Shown: in pieces, positions 46,089 to 55,028 of the stretch
Position numbering within the stretch: position 1 is the stretch's first letter
How the letters are laid out: the number at the start of each line of letters is the position of its first letter
From: Xanthomonas bromi
GTDB lineage: Bacteria; Pseudomonadota; Gammaproteobacteria; Xanthomonadales; Xanthomonadaceae
Length of the DNA: 58,955 bases
Assembly: GCF_900092025.1 (NCBI RefSeq)
Contig: NZ_FLTX01000002.1
Location: 1-58,955, forward strand
Reading direction: 5' to 3'
Notes under the pieces: generated by a model
The model's database searches: none
Told to the model about the DNA's origin: nothing
What the model saw: the letters and a program-made list of their open reading frames with translations, nothing else
Translations under genes and position numbers: made by a program

Positions 46089-47241
46089 GTTGTGGCAGCC
46101 CCGCTTTACGCTCCTCGACAAACCAATGCAATGCGCGCTGGTGCGACGTGTCGCTCGATCGAAAGGACGTACTGCAGCACATGATGGTGTTGCGTGCGGC
46201 GATGGCAACACCTGTGCGAGCCGGCGTAGGAGCCATTGCCGACGCGCTAGCGTGGGGCATCGCCCGAGTTCACCAGCTCCAGCGGCAGCGCAGCGACGCG
46301 CACACCGTTGAGCATCAACTCAAGCGCTTCCGTCATCTGGAGGCGTGGAAGCTGCGCTTGCGTTACTGCATTGGATGGCCGGTGCCAAGCCAACGACAAG
46401 CTTCTACTGGCCTATTTCCTTGCCGACAGTCGGCCCAGCGGCGCTGCTGCGCCCGAACCCGCAGACTTGGCGGAGGCGCCGCTGTCGGCTTGCCCCTTCC
46501 GGCACCAGCTTGCGCACCGCTGACGACCGACGCATCTGTTCTTCCAGGTCATTGCGCCTCTAACCCGAGGGTGGGCAAAGCGTCGGTAGATTGGCCACTC
46601 CGTTGCCAGCTCAGCGCAGCAGGGTGGTGATTCGATCTAACGGCCCTCGGTGCCAGAGTGGACTGGGCCAGAGCGATCCATCGACCCAAGGACTCCGCAC
46701 CGACGGACATGTGTTGTCTGGCGCTACAAATGTGCAGCAGCGCCGCTTAATTCGCCGATCTCGGATCGGCGCCCGACTTGCTGTTCGGCCGTTCCAGGAT
46801 CGTGCAGATGGGCTAAGGGAAAGACCTTGCCTACGGAAGCGGACACGAAAATGATATCGCTTGCGCTGAAACGTCATCCGGATAGCAAAAGCGTGACATC
46901 CGACGACCTCGACGTCTGTCAGTCCCACGGGGAAAAATTTATGCTGTCGCGCCGCATCGCGCCGCCGGCCACTTGGTGTGCCGGAGGCGAGACTTAGGTG
47001 CCGTGATCGGTGTCGTCAAGACCCGGCCACCAGCGTTGGACCTCCCTGATTCGCCGACTCTCGCCATCTGACCGTCCTTGCTTTTTGCGCAGTCCGCCAT
47101 TGAGGTGGCGACGCCCACGTCACTGGACAGGAATTGCAAGCGGTCGTGCCAGGGACGCGGCCCGGACGTTGGTCGGCGACGACGCGCGCCGACGCGGCGA
47201 TGGCGTGACCAGATGTCTCCCCCCACACTGGCAATCTCCTC
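46089..47241. other. Gene-free stretch of 1.15 kb before the TonB-dependent receptor
   Basis: Several short frames exist but none has a ribosome site, family motif or steady codon bias. A frame at 46308-46523 (NDKLLLAYFLADSRP...) looks mildly protein-like and could be gene decay. A hairpin GCCGATC-TC-GGATCGGC-like repeat lies near 46752-46769. The promoter of the receptor must be in the last few hundred bases; I see no clear operator. Confidence 0.5.
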
Positions 47242-49557
47242 ATGAATAAAGCGCTTCTTTCCGTTGCAGTGATGGCCGTGTTGTACGCGGCCACCGGTGA
47301 CGCCTTCGCCCAGGACGCCGCCGGCACCGACGCCGTTCCGCGCGGCAGCATCACCACGACCTCCAACACCACCAACTCCAACGCGACTCAGCGCGCGCTC
47401 CAGCTCGACGCGGTCAAGGTGACCGGTAGCTCGGTGTCGCTGGGCAGCGGCAACATGGAGGTGCAGTCCGCGCCCAAGGCCGTGTCCACCATCAGTCGCC
47501 AGGCCATCATCAGGGGCGTGCCCGGCGCCAACTTCACCCAGATGCTGTCCAGCATCCCCGGCGCGATCTCGGCCACCAACGACGCGACCGGCCTGAGTGA
47601 CGGCAACTTCACCGTGCGCGGCTTCCCCGCCGACGAGGTCGGCGTGACGCTCAACGGTGTGCCACTCAACGACTCGGGTGATTACACGATGTACGCCACC
47701 GAGTACGGCGACACCGAGAATATGGGCGACATCACCGTCGAACAGGGTTATCCGGGCGTCACCTCACCGGTGATAGGCGCAGCCGGCGGCAACATCGCCT
47801 GGGTGACCGTCGATCCAACCGCCGATGCCGGCTTGGACTTGAGCCAGAGCTTGGGCAGCAACAACTACAAGCGCACGTTCCTGCGCTACAACACCGGTGA
47901 CCGTGGACCGGTCCGTTCGTGGCTCTCCTATTCGAACAACCAGACCGACCATTGGCGCGGCGATGGACAGTCCACGGTGAACAAGATCGACGCCAAGTCG
48001 GTGTGGACGCTGGACGGCGGCGACGCGATCACCGGCGCGCTGCAATACACCCGCCATGTCAGGAACGACTACCGCAACCTCACCAAGGAGCAGATCGCCG
48101 CCAATGGCTACGACTTCGGCTATGTCCAGTCTTACAAGTCGGCCGACGCCAGTGACTGGGTCGGCACGCGGACCAACCCGTTCCGCAGCTGGATCGCCAG
48201 CCTCGACGGTGAGTTCACACTGAGCGACAGCCTGCGTCTATCTGTGGTGCCGTACTTCGTCTACGGCTACGGCGGGGGCGGCTACGGGTACGCCAGTACA
48301 TATGTGTTCTACACCTTCGATACCTTCCGTCCAGGCATCCATGTCAAGTTCAAGCAGGACGTTGGCATGAGCGACAGCCTGGAGTACGGCATGCTGGTCG
48401 AGCGCCCGCGTGAGCAAGGTTCGAATGTCTTCCTCCCGGCCGACCCACAGGGCCAGCCTGCCGATGTCTGGGGCCATGACAGCCGGTATTACTACAAAAA
48501 CGCCAACGGTAGTCCGCAGGTCGCCTATCGCTTCTATTCGACCACGCCGACCTATCGCGCCTTCGCCACCAACACCTGGACGCCCAACGACCAGTGGACG
48601 CTGACCGTTGGTGGCGCCTATACCTGGGTGCAGCGCAAGGGCTGGTATTCGACCTGGCCCGGTGCGGAACTGGGTATCGATCCGACCACGCCGGGAAACA
48701 GCTCGCTGTACGCCTCCGGTGCTAATACGTACAAGAAGTTCACGCCGACGGGGGGCATCAAGGTCCAGCTCGACGAGCAGAATCAGTTATTCCTCGGAGT
48801 GGGAAAGGCCTACCGCGCGCCGATCAACACCTCCGCGCTGTACGATTTCTGGAACGCCGCCTACGCCAGTGCGATCGGTTCGCAGACATCGATCAGCGAT
48901 GCCGAACCCGAGCAGTCGCTGACCGCCGACCTGGGCTGGCGCTACTACGGCGATAGTCTGAGCACGGTGCTGGATCTGTATGCGACCAACTTCGAGCACA
49001 AGCAGTTCAGTGGCGCCGATCCGATGACCCGCGCTCCGGTCTACTACCAGCTGGGCAGCGTGCAGATGCGCGGCGTCAATACCGAGTTGAGCTATCAGTT
49101 CGACGACCTGTGGTCTGTTTATGCCTCCTATGCGTACAACAAGAGCGAGATGAAGAACGATGTCGCTCTTGGCGCCATGACCTATGCCACCGACGGCAAG
49201 ACCCTGCTCAACGCACCGAGGAATGCGGGATATGCCTCGGTCAACTACACAGGCCAGGCGCTGTGGGCCAGCCTGAGCGTTAATGCGCAGAGCAGGATCT
49301 GGGGCACCTTCCTCCATTCAGGTGGCTCGGACGCTGGTGGATTTGCCACCGTCAACCTCAACAGCGGCTACAACTTCCATGACATCGGCAACCTGAAAAA
49401 GCCTTACCTGAAGGTCAACCTGTTCAACGTAGGCAATCGCAAGGCGCTGATGTTCTCGGCGACCACGGCGCTGGACACCACGGCCTCGGCAGCGACCTGG
49501 CAACTCCTGCAGGACCGCACGCTGATGATCACATTCGGCGGATCGTTCGCGCTCTAA
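47242..49557 (+). CDS. TonB-dependent receptor
   Basis: A 771-residue outer-membrane receptor. The signal peptide ends at AFAQ near residue 24; a TonB-box-like LDAVKVTG precedes the plug domain (about residues 60-200, with VRGFPADEVGVTLNGVPLND). The remainder is a 22-strand barrel rich in aromatic strands and Gly/Tyr, including YGYGGGGYGYAS. The C-terminus GGSFAL lacks the usual terminal Phe but has an aromatic near the end. The substrate is unknown: no partner regulator, transporter or enzyme gene is adjacent. Confidence 0.9.
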   Translation: MNKALLSVAVMAVLYAATGDAFAQDAAGTDAVPRGSITTTSNTTNSNATQRALQLDAVKVTGSSVSLGSGNMEVQSAPKAVSTISRQAIIRGVPGANFTQMLSSIPGAISATNDATGLSDGNFTVRGFPADEVGVTLNGVPLNDSGDYTMYATEYGDTENMGDITVEQGYPGVTSPVIGAAGGNIAWVTVDPTADAGLDLSQSLGSNNYKRTFLRYNTGDRGPVRSWLSYSNNQTDHWRGDGQSTVNKIDAKSVWTLDGGDAITGALQYTRHVRNDYRNLTKEQIAANGYDFGYVQSYKSADASDWVGTRTNPFRSWIASLDGEFTLSDSLRLSVVPYFVYGYGGGGYGYASTYVFYTFDTFRPGIHVKFKQDVGMSDSLEYGMLVERPREQGSNVFLPADPQGQPADVWGHDSRYYYKNANGSPQVAYRFYSTTPTYRAFATNTWTPNDQWTLTVGGAYTWVQRKGWYSTWPGAELGIDPTTPGNSSLYASGANTYKKFTPTGGIKVQLDEQNQLFLGVGKAYRAPINTSALYDFWNAAYASAIGSQTSISDAEPEQSLTADLGWRYYGDSLSTVLDLYATNFEHKQFSGADPMTRAPVYYQLGSVQMRGVNTELSYQFDDLWSVYASYAYNKSEMKNDVALGAMTYATDGKTLLNAPRNAGYASVNYTGQALWASLSVNAQSRIWGTFLHSGGSDAGGFATVNLNSGYNFHDIGNLKKPYLKVNLFNVGNRKALMFSATTALDTTASAATWQLLQDRTLMITFGGSFAL

Positions 49558-49686
49558 AGTGCCACCGCGCAGGCACTTGCCTGCGCCTGCGTTTGCTTGC
49601 AGGCAGCTGTCTTCGGACCTGCTGGCGTTCAACGGCTTTCTGAGCTGGCCCTCGTGTAGGGCATCTCACCTCAAAGGGCGCAACAC

Positions 49687-49696
49687 GCTTTAAACT
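49687..49696 (+). promoter_or_regulatory. Putative -10 promoter element of glyA
   Basis: GCTTTAAACT lies 36 bases before the glyA ATG. The same TTAAACT core occurs at 54047 and 56427 before rib genes. The -35 box is not obvious. Confidence 0.4.
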
Positions 49697-49732
49697 ACGC
49701 GCCTGCCATCTGTCCATTCCTCTGGAGACCTG

Positions 49733-50986
49733 ATGTTCTCGCGCGATGTCCGACTGGAAACCTACGACCCCGAACTGGCCAAGGCCATCGCTGCTGAAGC
49801 CGTCCGCCAGGAGGATCACGTCGAGCTGATCGCCAGCGAGAACTACTGCAGCCCGCTGGTGATGGAAGCGCAGGGCAGCCAGCTGACCAACAAGTATGCC
49901 GAAGGCTACCCGGGCAAGCGCTACTACGGTGGCTGCGAGTACGTGGACATTGCTGAACAGCTGGCAATCGACCGCATCAAGCAGGTCTTCGGCGCCGACT
50001 ACGCGAACGTGCAGCCGCACAGCGGTTCCCAGGCCAATCAGGCGGTGTATCTGGCGCTACTGCAGCCCGGCGACACCATCCTGGGCATGAGCCTGGCGCA
50101 CGGCGGTCACCTGACCCACGGTGCCAAGGTCAACGTGTCCGGCAAGTTGTTCAACGCGGTGCAGTACGGCGTCAACGAGCAGGGCCTGATCGATTACGAC
50201 GAGGTCCAGCGCCTGGCGACCGAGCACAAGCCGAAGATGGTCATCGCTGGCTTCTCCGCGTATTCGCAGAAGATCGATTGGGCCCGCTTTCGCGCCATCG
50301 CCGACAGCGTCGGTGCGTATCTGTTCGTGGACATGGCCCACATCGCAGGCCTTGTGGCCGCCGGCGTCTATCCGAGCCCGATGGAGCATGCGCACGTGGT
50401 CACCTCGACCACCCATAAGACCCTGCGCGGCCCGCGCGGCGGCATCATCGTTGCCAAGGGCGCCAGCGAAGAGTTGCAGAAGAAGCTGCAGTCGATCGTG
50501 TTCCCGGGCATCCAGGGCGGTCCGCTGATGCACGTCATCGCGGCCAAGGCGGTCGCGTTCAAGGAAGCGCTGGAGCCGGCGTTCAAGACCTACCAGCAAC
50601 AGGTGGTCAAGAACGCCCAGGCAATGGCCAATACCCTGATCGCGCGCGGCTACAAGATCGTCTCCGGTGGCACCGAAAATCACCTGATGCTGGTCGACAT
50701 GATCGGCCGTGATGTCTCCGGCAAAGATGCCGAAGCCGCGCTGGGCAAGGCGCACATCACCGTCAACAAGAACGCCGTGCCCAACGACCCGCGCTCGCCG
50801 TTCGTGACTTCGGGCTTGCGCCTGGGTACCCCGGCCATCACCACGCGCGGTTACAAGGAACAGGACAGCATCGACCTGGCCAACTGGATCGCCGACGTGC
50901 TGGACGCCCCGAGCGACGAAGCGGTGCTGTCGAAGGTCCGCGACGCAGTGACCGCGCAGTGCAAGAAATATCCGGTGTATGGCTGA
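49733..50986 (+). CDS. glyA: Serine hydroxymethyltransferase
   Basis: A 417-residue PLP enzyme interconverting serine and glycine with tetrahydrofolate. The PLP lysine lies in [14 protein letters not shown], and the N-terminal [14 protein letters not shown] and [13 protein letters not shown] motifs are complete. Normal length. TCTGGAGA precedes the ATG. Followed by a heptad-repeat element and nrdR on the same strand, as commonly found in gamma-proteobacteria. Confidence 0.98.
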   Translation: MFSRDVRLETYDPELAKAIAAEAVRQEDHVELIASENYCSPLVMEAQGSQLTNKYAEGYPGKRYYGGCEYVDIAEQLAIDRIKQVFGADYANVQPHSGSQANQAVYLALLQPGDTILGMSLAHGGHLTHGAKVNVSGKLFNAVQYGVNEQGLIDYDEVQRLATEHKPKMVIAGFSAYSQKIDWARFRAIADSVGAYLFVDMAHIAGLVAAGVYPSPMEHAHVVTSTTHKTLRGPRGGIIVAKGASEELQKKLQSIVFPGIQGGPLMHVIAAKAVAFKEALEPAFKTYQQQVVKNAQAMANTLIARGYKIVSGGTENHLMLVDMIGRDVSGKDAEAALGKAHITVNKNAVPNDPRSPFVTSGLRLGTPAITTRGYKEQDSIDLANWIADVLDAPSDEAVLSKVRDAVTAQCKKYPVYG

Positions 50987-50990
50987 GATG

Positions 50991-51081
50991 CCGGGATTGG
51001 TGATTCGGGATTTGGGATGCGCCAACGGCGCGCCTTTGCTTGTGCTGTTGCCAATCCCGAATCCCCAATCCCAAATCCCGG
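50991..51081. repeat. Inverted heptad-repeat element, glyA/nrdR
   Basis: Left arm 50991-51018 is CCGGGATT and GGGATT heptads. Right arm 51051-51081 is the inverse (CCAATCCC... AATCCCGG). The 32-base spacer contains CGCC-AACG-GCGCG. The right arm ends only 7 bases before the nrdR ATG, leaving no room for a Shine-Dalgarno sequence. Confidence 0.85.
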
Positions 51082-51088
51082 ACGTCTG

Positions 51089-51613
51089 ATGCACTGCCCT
51101 TTCTGCCAGCACAACGACACCCGCGTGATCGATTCGCGGGTGTCCGAAGACGGCACGACGATCCGTCGGCGCCGCGAGTGCGAGGCATGCGGCGAGCGTT
51201 TCAGCACCCTGGAAACGATCGAACTGAAACTGCCTGCCGTCGTCAAGAGCGATGGCGGGCGCGAGGCGTTCGACGCGCGCAAGCTGCGCACCAGCTTCGA
51301 CCGCGCGCTGCAGAAACGCCCGGTCTCCGAAGAGCAGATCGAAGCGGCGGTGCGGGCGGTGGTGCACCAGTTGCGCATGTCCGGCGAGCGCGAAGTGGGC
51401 TCGCTGCGGGTGGGCGAATACGTGATGGTGGAGCTGCGCAAGCTCGATCATGTGGGCTATGTGCGCTTCGCTTCGGTGTATCGCAGTTTTCAGGACGTGG
51501 CCGATTTCCGCGAGGAAATCGAGAAGCTCGAACGCGAACTGCCGGTTGGCAGCGAACAGCTGCCGCTGCTGGAAGCGGCGCTGGAACGTGCCGGCAAACC
51601 CGGCAAGCGCTGA
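51089..51613 (+). CDS. nrdR: Ribonucleotide reductase transcriptional repressor NrdR
   Basis: A 174-residue regulator. The zinc ribbon cysteines are C3, C6, C31 and C34; the ATP-cone domain follows ([18 protein letters not shown]). It represses nrd genes according to ATP/dATP. The start [17 protein letters not shown] is canonical, so the ATG at 51089 is firm even though no ribosome site precedes it: the sequence there is the arm of the repeat. Four bases before the acetyltransferase start. Confidence 0.97.
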   Translation: MHCPFCQHNDTRVIDSRVSEDGTTIRRRRECEACGERFSTLETIELKLPAVVKSDGGREAFDARKLRTSFDRALQKRPVSEEQIEAAVRAVVHQLRMSGEREVGSLRVGEYVMVELRKLDHVGYVRFASVYRSFQDVADFREEIEKLERELPVGSEQLPLLEAALERAGKPGKR

Positions 51614-51617
51614 GCGC

Positions 51618-52094
51618 ATGCGCATCGCCTGCGTGGCGGACACGCCAGAGCATCTGCCTGCCATCGCGCAGGCACATCTGCAGGCGTTCGGCAGCCTGTT
51701 GCCGGACTGGACTATCGATGAAGCGCTGAGCGAGCTGCGCAGCCATGCCCGCGATGGCGTGATTCCCACCACTTGGGTCGCGCTCGATCGGTCGCACTGG
51801 CTCGGTTCGGTCAGCCTGCTGGAGAACGACGATGGCCGCATCCGGCAATGGTCGCCCTGGCTGGCATCGCTGTATGTGCAGCCGCAGGCGCGCGGGCAGG
51901 GGATCGGCGAAGCACTGGTGGCGCACTGCGTGCGTGCCGCCGCGCAACTGAAGGTGCCGCTGCTGTATCTGTATTGCCAACCGGGGCTGGTGCCGTTCTA
52001 TCAGCGACTTGGCTGGCACGCACATGCCGAGCTGTTGCTTGGCCCGATGCAGATCGTGGTGATGGCCATCGCGCCCCAAGGAGCAACGCAATGA
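51618..52094 (+). CDS. GNAT-family acetyltransferase
   Basis: A 158-residue acetyltransferase. Motif A is seen as LYVQPQARGQGIGEALV and motif B as YCQPGLVPFYQRLGWHAHAE. The substrate is unknown. It sits between nrdR and ribD; its stop overlaps the ribD start (ATGA), so it is translated together with riboflavin synthesis, which may only reflect operon economy. Confidence 0.88.
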   Translation: MRIACVADTPEHLPAIAQAHLQAFGSLLPDWTIDEALSELRSHARDGVIPTTWVALDRSHWLGSVSLLENDDGRIRQWSPWLASLYVQPQARGQGIGEALVAHCVRAAAQLKVPLLYLYCQPGLVPFYQRLGWHAHAELLLGPMQIVVMAIAPQGATQ

Positions 52095-53185
52095 GTGTGA
52101 CGGCCGACGACCACCGCTGGATGGCGCAGGCGCTGCGCCTGGCAGAGCGCGGTGCCTACACCACGCGGCCAAATCCGATGGTGGGTTGCGTGATCGTGCG
52201 CGATGGCGTGTGCGTGGGCGAAGGCTTCCATCGACAGGCCGGTGGCCCGCATGCCGAGGTGTTCGCGCTGCGCGCTGCCGGTGAGCTGGCACACGGTGCC
52301 ACGGCGTACGTCACCCTGGAGCCATGCGCGCACTACGGCCGCACACCTCCTTGCGCATTGGCGTTGATCGAGGCCGGCGTGCGCCGGGTAGTGGCCGCGA
52401 TGGCCGACCCGTTTCCGCAGGTCAACGGCGGTGGTTTCGCACTGCTGCACGAAGCCGGTATCGAAGTTCTTAGCAGTGTGATGGAAGCGCAGGCGCGCGA
52501 ACTCAATCAGGGATTTCTATCGCGGGTGGAGCGTGACCGTCCGTGGGTGCGGGTCAAGCTGGGCGCCAGCCTGGATGGGCGTACAGCGCTGGCCAGTGGC
52601 GAATCGAAATGGATCACCGGTGCCGTTGCGCGTGCAGACGTGCAGCGCTGGCGTGCGCGTGCCGGCGCGATCCTGACCGGCGCCGGTACGGTGCTGGCCG
52701 ACGATCCGTCGATGACGGTGCGGTTGGGTGATGACACGCCCTTCGTGCCGCCGCTGCGGGTCGTGCTGGACGCGCGCTTGCGCACGTTGGAGTGCAAGAA
52801 CATTCGCCAGGGCGACGCGCCGACGCTCTATCTGCATGGCAGCGCGGTGTCGGTTCCATCGCTGCAGAATGCCGAGTTCATCGGGATGCCGCTGCACGAA
52901 GGGCGCTTCGATCTAGGGTCGGTGCTGGCGCAATTGGCCGAGCGCGGCATCAACGAAGTGCATGCAGAGGCGGGTGCAACGCTGAGCGGCGCGCTGCTGC
53001 AAGCCGGCCTGGTGGACGAACTGCTGGTCTATCTGGCGCCGGTGGTGCTGGGCGATACCGCAAGGCCACTGCTTGCCGGTCTTCGCATCGAAAAAATGGC
53101 GCAGCGTTATGAATTGAAACTACGCGATGTGCGTCAGCTCGGGCAGGATCTGCGGTTACGTTACGCGCCACTCGTGGCGGGGTGA
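52091..53185 (+). CDS. ribD: Bifunctional riboflavin deaminase/reductase
   Basis: A 364-residue enzyme. The N-terminal deaminase domain has the zinc motif HAEVFAL (His54, Glu56) and PCAHYGRTPPC (Cys79, Cys88). The C-terminal reductase domain follows, with VKLGASLDGRTA. It performs steps two and three of riboflavin synthesis. It is not under the FMN riboswitch at 54086, which lies downstream; it is read from the glyA/nrdR side and ends at its own terminator. Confidence 0.96.
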   Translation: MSVTADDHRWMAQALRLAERGAYTTRPNPMVGCVIVRDGVCVGEGFHRQAGGPHAEVFALRAAGELAHGATAYVTLEPCAHYGRTPPCALALIEAGVRRVVAAMADPFPQVNGGGFALLHEAGIEVLSSVMEAQARELNQGFLSRVERDRPWVRVKLGASLDGRTALASGESKWITGAVARADVQRWRARAGAILTGAGTVLADDPSMTVRLGDDTPFVPPLRVVLDARLRTLECKNIRQGDAPTLYLHGSAVSVPSLQNAEFIGMPLHEGRFDLGSVLAQLAERGINEVHAEAGATLSGALLQAGLVDELLVYLAPVVLGDTARPLLAGLRIEKMAQRYELKLRDVRQLGQDLRLRYAPLVAG

Positions 53186-53193
53186 GAGACAAA

Positions 53194-53219
53194 GAAAGGC
53201 CCCGCATGCGGGGCCTTTC
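53194..53219. terminator. Bidirectional terminator between ribD and the Ax21-like gene
   Basis: GAAAGGCCCCGCATGCGGGGCCTTTC, a perfect palindrome between converging genes, followed by TTATCC on the + strand. Confidence 0.88.
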
Positions 53220-53239
53220 TTATCCATGCGCGAGGCCGA

Positions 53240-53863
53240 TCAGAAGCTGGCGCGCACGCCGACGCGGTACTGATTTGCGTCGTCGATGAATTGCGCTTCG
53301 CCAACCAGGCCCCAGGTCTGGGTGAAGTTCACCTGGCCACCCAGAGTGCCAACGAATTCGCCCTTGTCCACGTCGTTGCCATCGATGTAGCCGGCCTTGA
53401 CCCATGCCTCGGTACGCGGCGAGGGCTTGCCACGCAGGCCCAGGTTAGCCCAGCCCAGGTTGGTGGAGTCGGAGCTGCTGCCCAGCGAACGGCCACGCTG
53501 GCGCAGGTCCGCATCGACCTTGGTACGCAGGACGCTGAGGTCGGCGATGAACTCGACGCGCTCGGTCATTTCCTGGCGGTAGCCGATGCCGGCGTTGGCC
53601 TGGATCAGGGTGCTGTCGACCGTGAAGCCGGCGCCGAGGTTGTCGTCCTGCATGGCGCGCTGGTAGCCGGCGAAGACGTAGACCGGTTGGGCGATCTGCC
53701 AGGAACCGCGCAGATAGCCGCCGTTGATGCCCTCATTGTCATCATTGACATTGAAGTCGGTGCGGTTCCAGCCGCCTTCAACGTAGCTGTAGCTCAGGCC
53801 TTCAGCAGAGGCGGCAAACGGTGCGGCAGCCAGCAGGGCGGCCAGAATCAGTGTGTGACGCAT
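53240..53863 (-). CDS. Ax21-family outer-membrane beta-barrel protein
   Basis: A 207-residue protein with a signal peptide ending ASA-EG near residue 20 and the family start EGLSYSYVEGGW. Alternating strands form a small barrel, and the C-terminus ends in RVGVRASF, a typical outer-membrane insertion signal. Related to Ax21 of Xanthomonas, whose claimed role as an immune elicitor was withdrawn; its function is open. The ATG at 53863 follows GGAGAC. It sits opposite to and inside the riboflavin gene series. Confidence 0.85.
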   Translation of the reverse strand: MRHTLILAALLAAAPFAASAEGLSYSYVEGGWNRTDFNVNDDNEGINGGYLRGSWQIAQPVYVFAGYQRAMQDDNLGAGFTVDSTLIQANAGIGYRQEMTERVEFIADLSVLRTKVDADLRQRGRSLGSSSDSTNLGWANLGLRGKPSPRTEAWVKAGYIDGNDVDKGEFVGTLGGQVNFTQTWGLVGEAQFIDDANQYRVGVRASF

Positions 53864-54046
53864 TGGATGGTTGTCTCCGAATTGATGTCCGTGTCTCCAC
53901 CCAATTGCAAGGTGGAAAAAAACGACGTCTCCCGTCGCGGTGCGCAATTTAACAGATCCTTCACAGGGCTGCCTATGGGAAATTTCCCGACACGACACAG
54001 CGTCCTGCCAGTCTTAGCTGACGCTCATCCATCGCACCGAGGCGCG

Positions 54047-54056
54047 CTGTTAAACT
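54047..54056 (+). promoter_or_regulatory. Putative -10 promoter element of the ribE transcript
   Basis: CTGTTAAACT lies 30 bases before the FMN aptamer, a suitable place for a -10 box. The identical 10 bases occur before ribH at 56427. No good -35 is visible. Confidence 0.45.
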
Positions 54057-54085
54057 GCGTCGGCCGGTTCACCGGCACTCACGAA

Positions 54086-54255
54086 CGTCTTCAGGGCGGG
54101 GTGTGATTCCCCACCGGCGGTAGGCATGCGCACGCATGCGAGCCCGCGAGCGCTTCGTCGCGATGGTCGGCCCTCCATGTGCCGGGCATCGCGCGAAGGT
54201 CAGCAGATCCGGTCCGATGCCGGAGCCGACGGTATAGTCCGGATGAAAGAAGACG
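54086..54255 (+). promoter_or_regulatory. FMN riboswitch (RFN element)
   Basis: Stem P1 is CGTCTT (54086-54091) with AAGACG (54250-54255). Conserved aptamer blocks follow in order: CAGGGCGGGGTGTGATTCCC, CACCGGCGGTA, an AGCCCGCGAGC arm, then GGTCAGCAGATCCGGT, GCCGGAGCCGACGGTATAGT and GGATGAAAGAAGA. It should repress ribE expression when FMN is bound. A variable arm of about 50 bases is longer than minimal versions. Confidence 0.95.
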
Positions 54256-54260
54256 GCCAC

Positions 54261-54284
54261 CGCGCAGCCTTGCGGCTGTGCGCG
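54261..54284 (+). terminator. Hairpin in the riboswitch expression platform
   Basis: CGCGCAGCC-TTGC-GGCTGTGCGCG follows the aptamer by 5 bases and is followed by CCTGTTTGC. It may be the FMN-dependent terminator or a hairpin that guides folding; the weak T-tract makes translation control equally possible. Confidence 0.55.
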
Positions 54285-54339
54285 CGCCTGTTTGCTTTGC
54301 CTTGCGGCGTTTTTCGCTCAACTTCTGCGAGAAACGACT

Positions 54340-54426
54340 ATGTCCATGCACTACCTGCCGCGCTGCGCCGCAGCCTTCCGGCGCTCCATCGCCACCGCCT
54401 CACTGCTGCAGGCGGGGGGACGCTGA
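54340..54426 (+). CDS. 28-codon leader ORF coupled to ribE
   Basis: The frame MSMHYLPRCAAAFRRSI... starts at ATG 54340 and ends with TGA at 54424-54426, overlapping the ribE ATG as TGATG. It encodes a basic 28-residue peptide without family match. Its position after the riboswitch suggests that ribosomes translating it re-initiate at ribE. Ribosome site weak (GCGAGAA). Confidence 0.5.
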   Translation: MSMHYLPRCAAAFRRSIATASLLQAGGR

Positions 54427-55028
54427 TGTTTACCGGAATCATCGAAGGCGTCGGCCAGCTGGCAGCGCGTCAGCCGCAGGGCGGCGATGTGCGTTTCACC
54501 TTCGCCACCGGCAATCTGCCGTTCGAGTCGGTCCAATTGGGCGAGAGCATCGCGGTCAATGGCGTGTGCCTGACCGTGATCGCGTTCGACGCGGCCAGTT
54601 TTCAGGCCGATGCCTCGACCGAAACGCTGTCGCTGACCACGCTGGGCGCGCTGCCAGAGGGCGCACTGCTCAACCTTGAACGTGCGATGCGCCCCACCGA
54701 TCGCCTCGGCGGCCATCTGGTCAGCGGGCATGTCGATGGCCTGGGCCGGGTGCACGCGATACATGACGATGCACGTGCCCAGCGCTGGCGGTTTGCCGCG
54801 CCGCAGGCGGTGCTGCGTTACGTCGCCAAGAAGGGTTCGATCTGCGTGGACGGCGTCAGCCTCACCGTCAATGCAGTCGACGAAGACGGCTTCGAGGTCG
54901 CGTTGATTCCGCATACGGTGGCCAACACCGCGTTTGCGCAGACCGCGGTCGGTGCGGCGGTGAATCTGGAAATCGACCTGGTGGCGCGTTATGTCGAACG
55001 CTTGCTCGGCACGCGAGGTGCGGCATGA
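54426..55028 (+). CDS. ribE: Riboflavin synthase alpha subunit
   Basis: A 200-residue enzyme with two lumazine-binding repeats: MFTGIIEGVG and VNGVCLTV in the first, HLVSGHVDGLG and VDGVSLTVN in the second. It makes riboflavin from two dimethyl-lumazines. Canonical start MFTGII fixes the ATG at 54426. Overlaps the leader ORF stop before it and the ribB(A) start after it. Confidence 0.97.
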   Translation: MFTGIIEGVGQLAARQPQGGDVRFTFATGNLPFESVQLGESIAVNGVCLTVIAFDAASFQADASTETLSLTTLGALPEGALLNLERAMRPTDRLGGHLVSGHVDGLGRVHAIHDDARAQRWRFAAPQAVLRYVAKKGSICVDGVSLTVNAVDEDGFEVALIPHTVANTAFAQTAVGAAVNLEIDLVARYVERLLGTRGAA

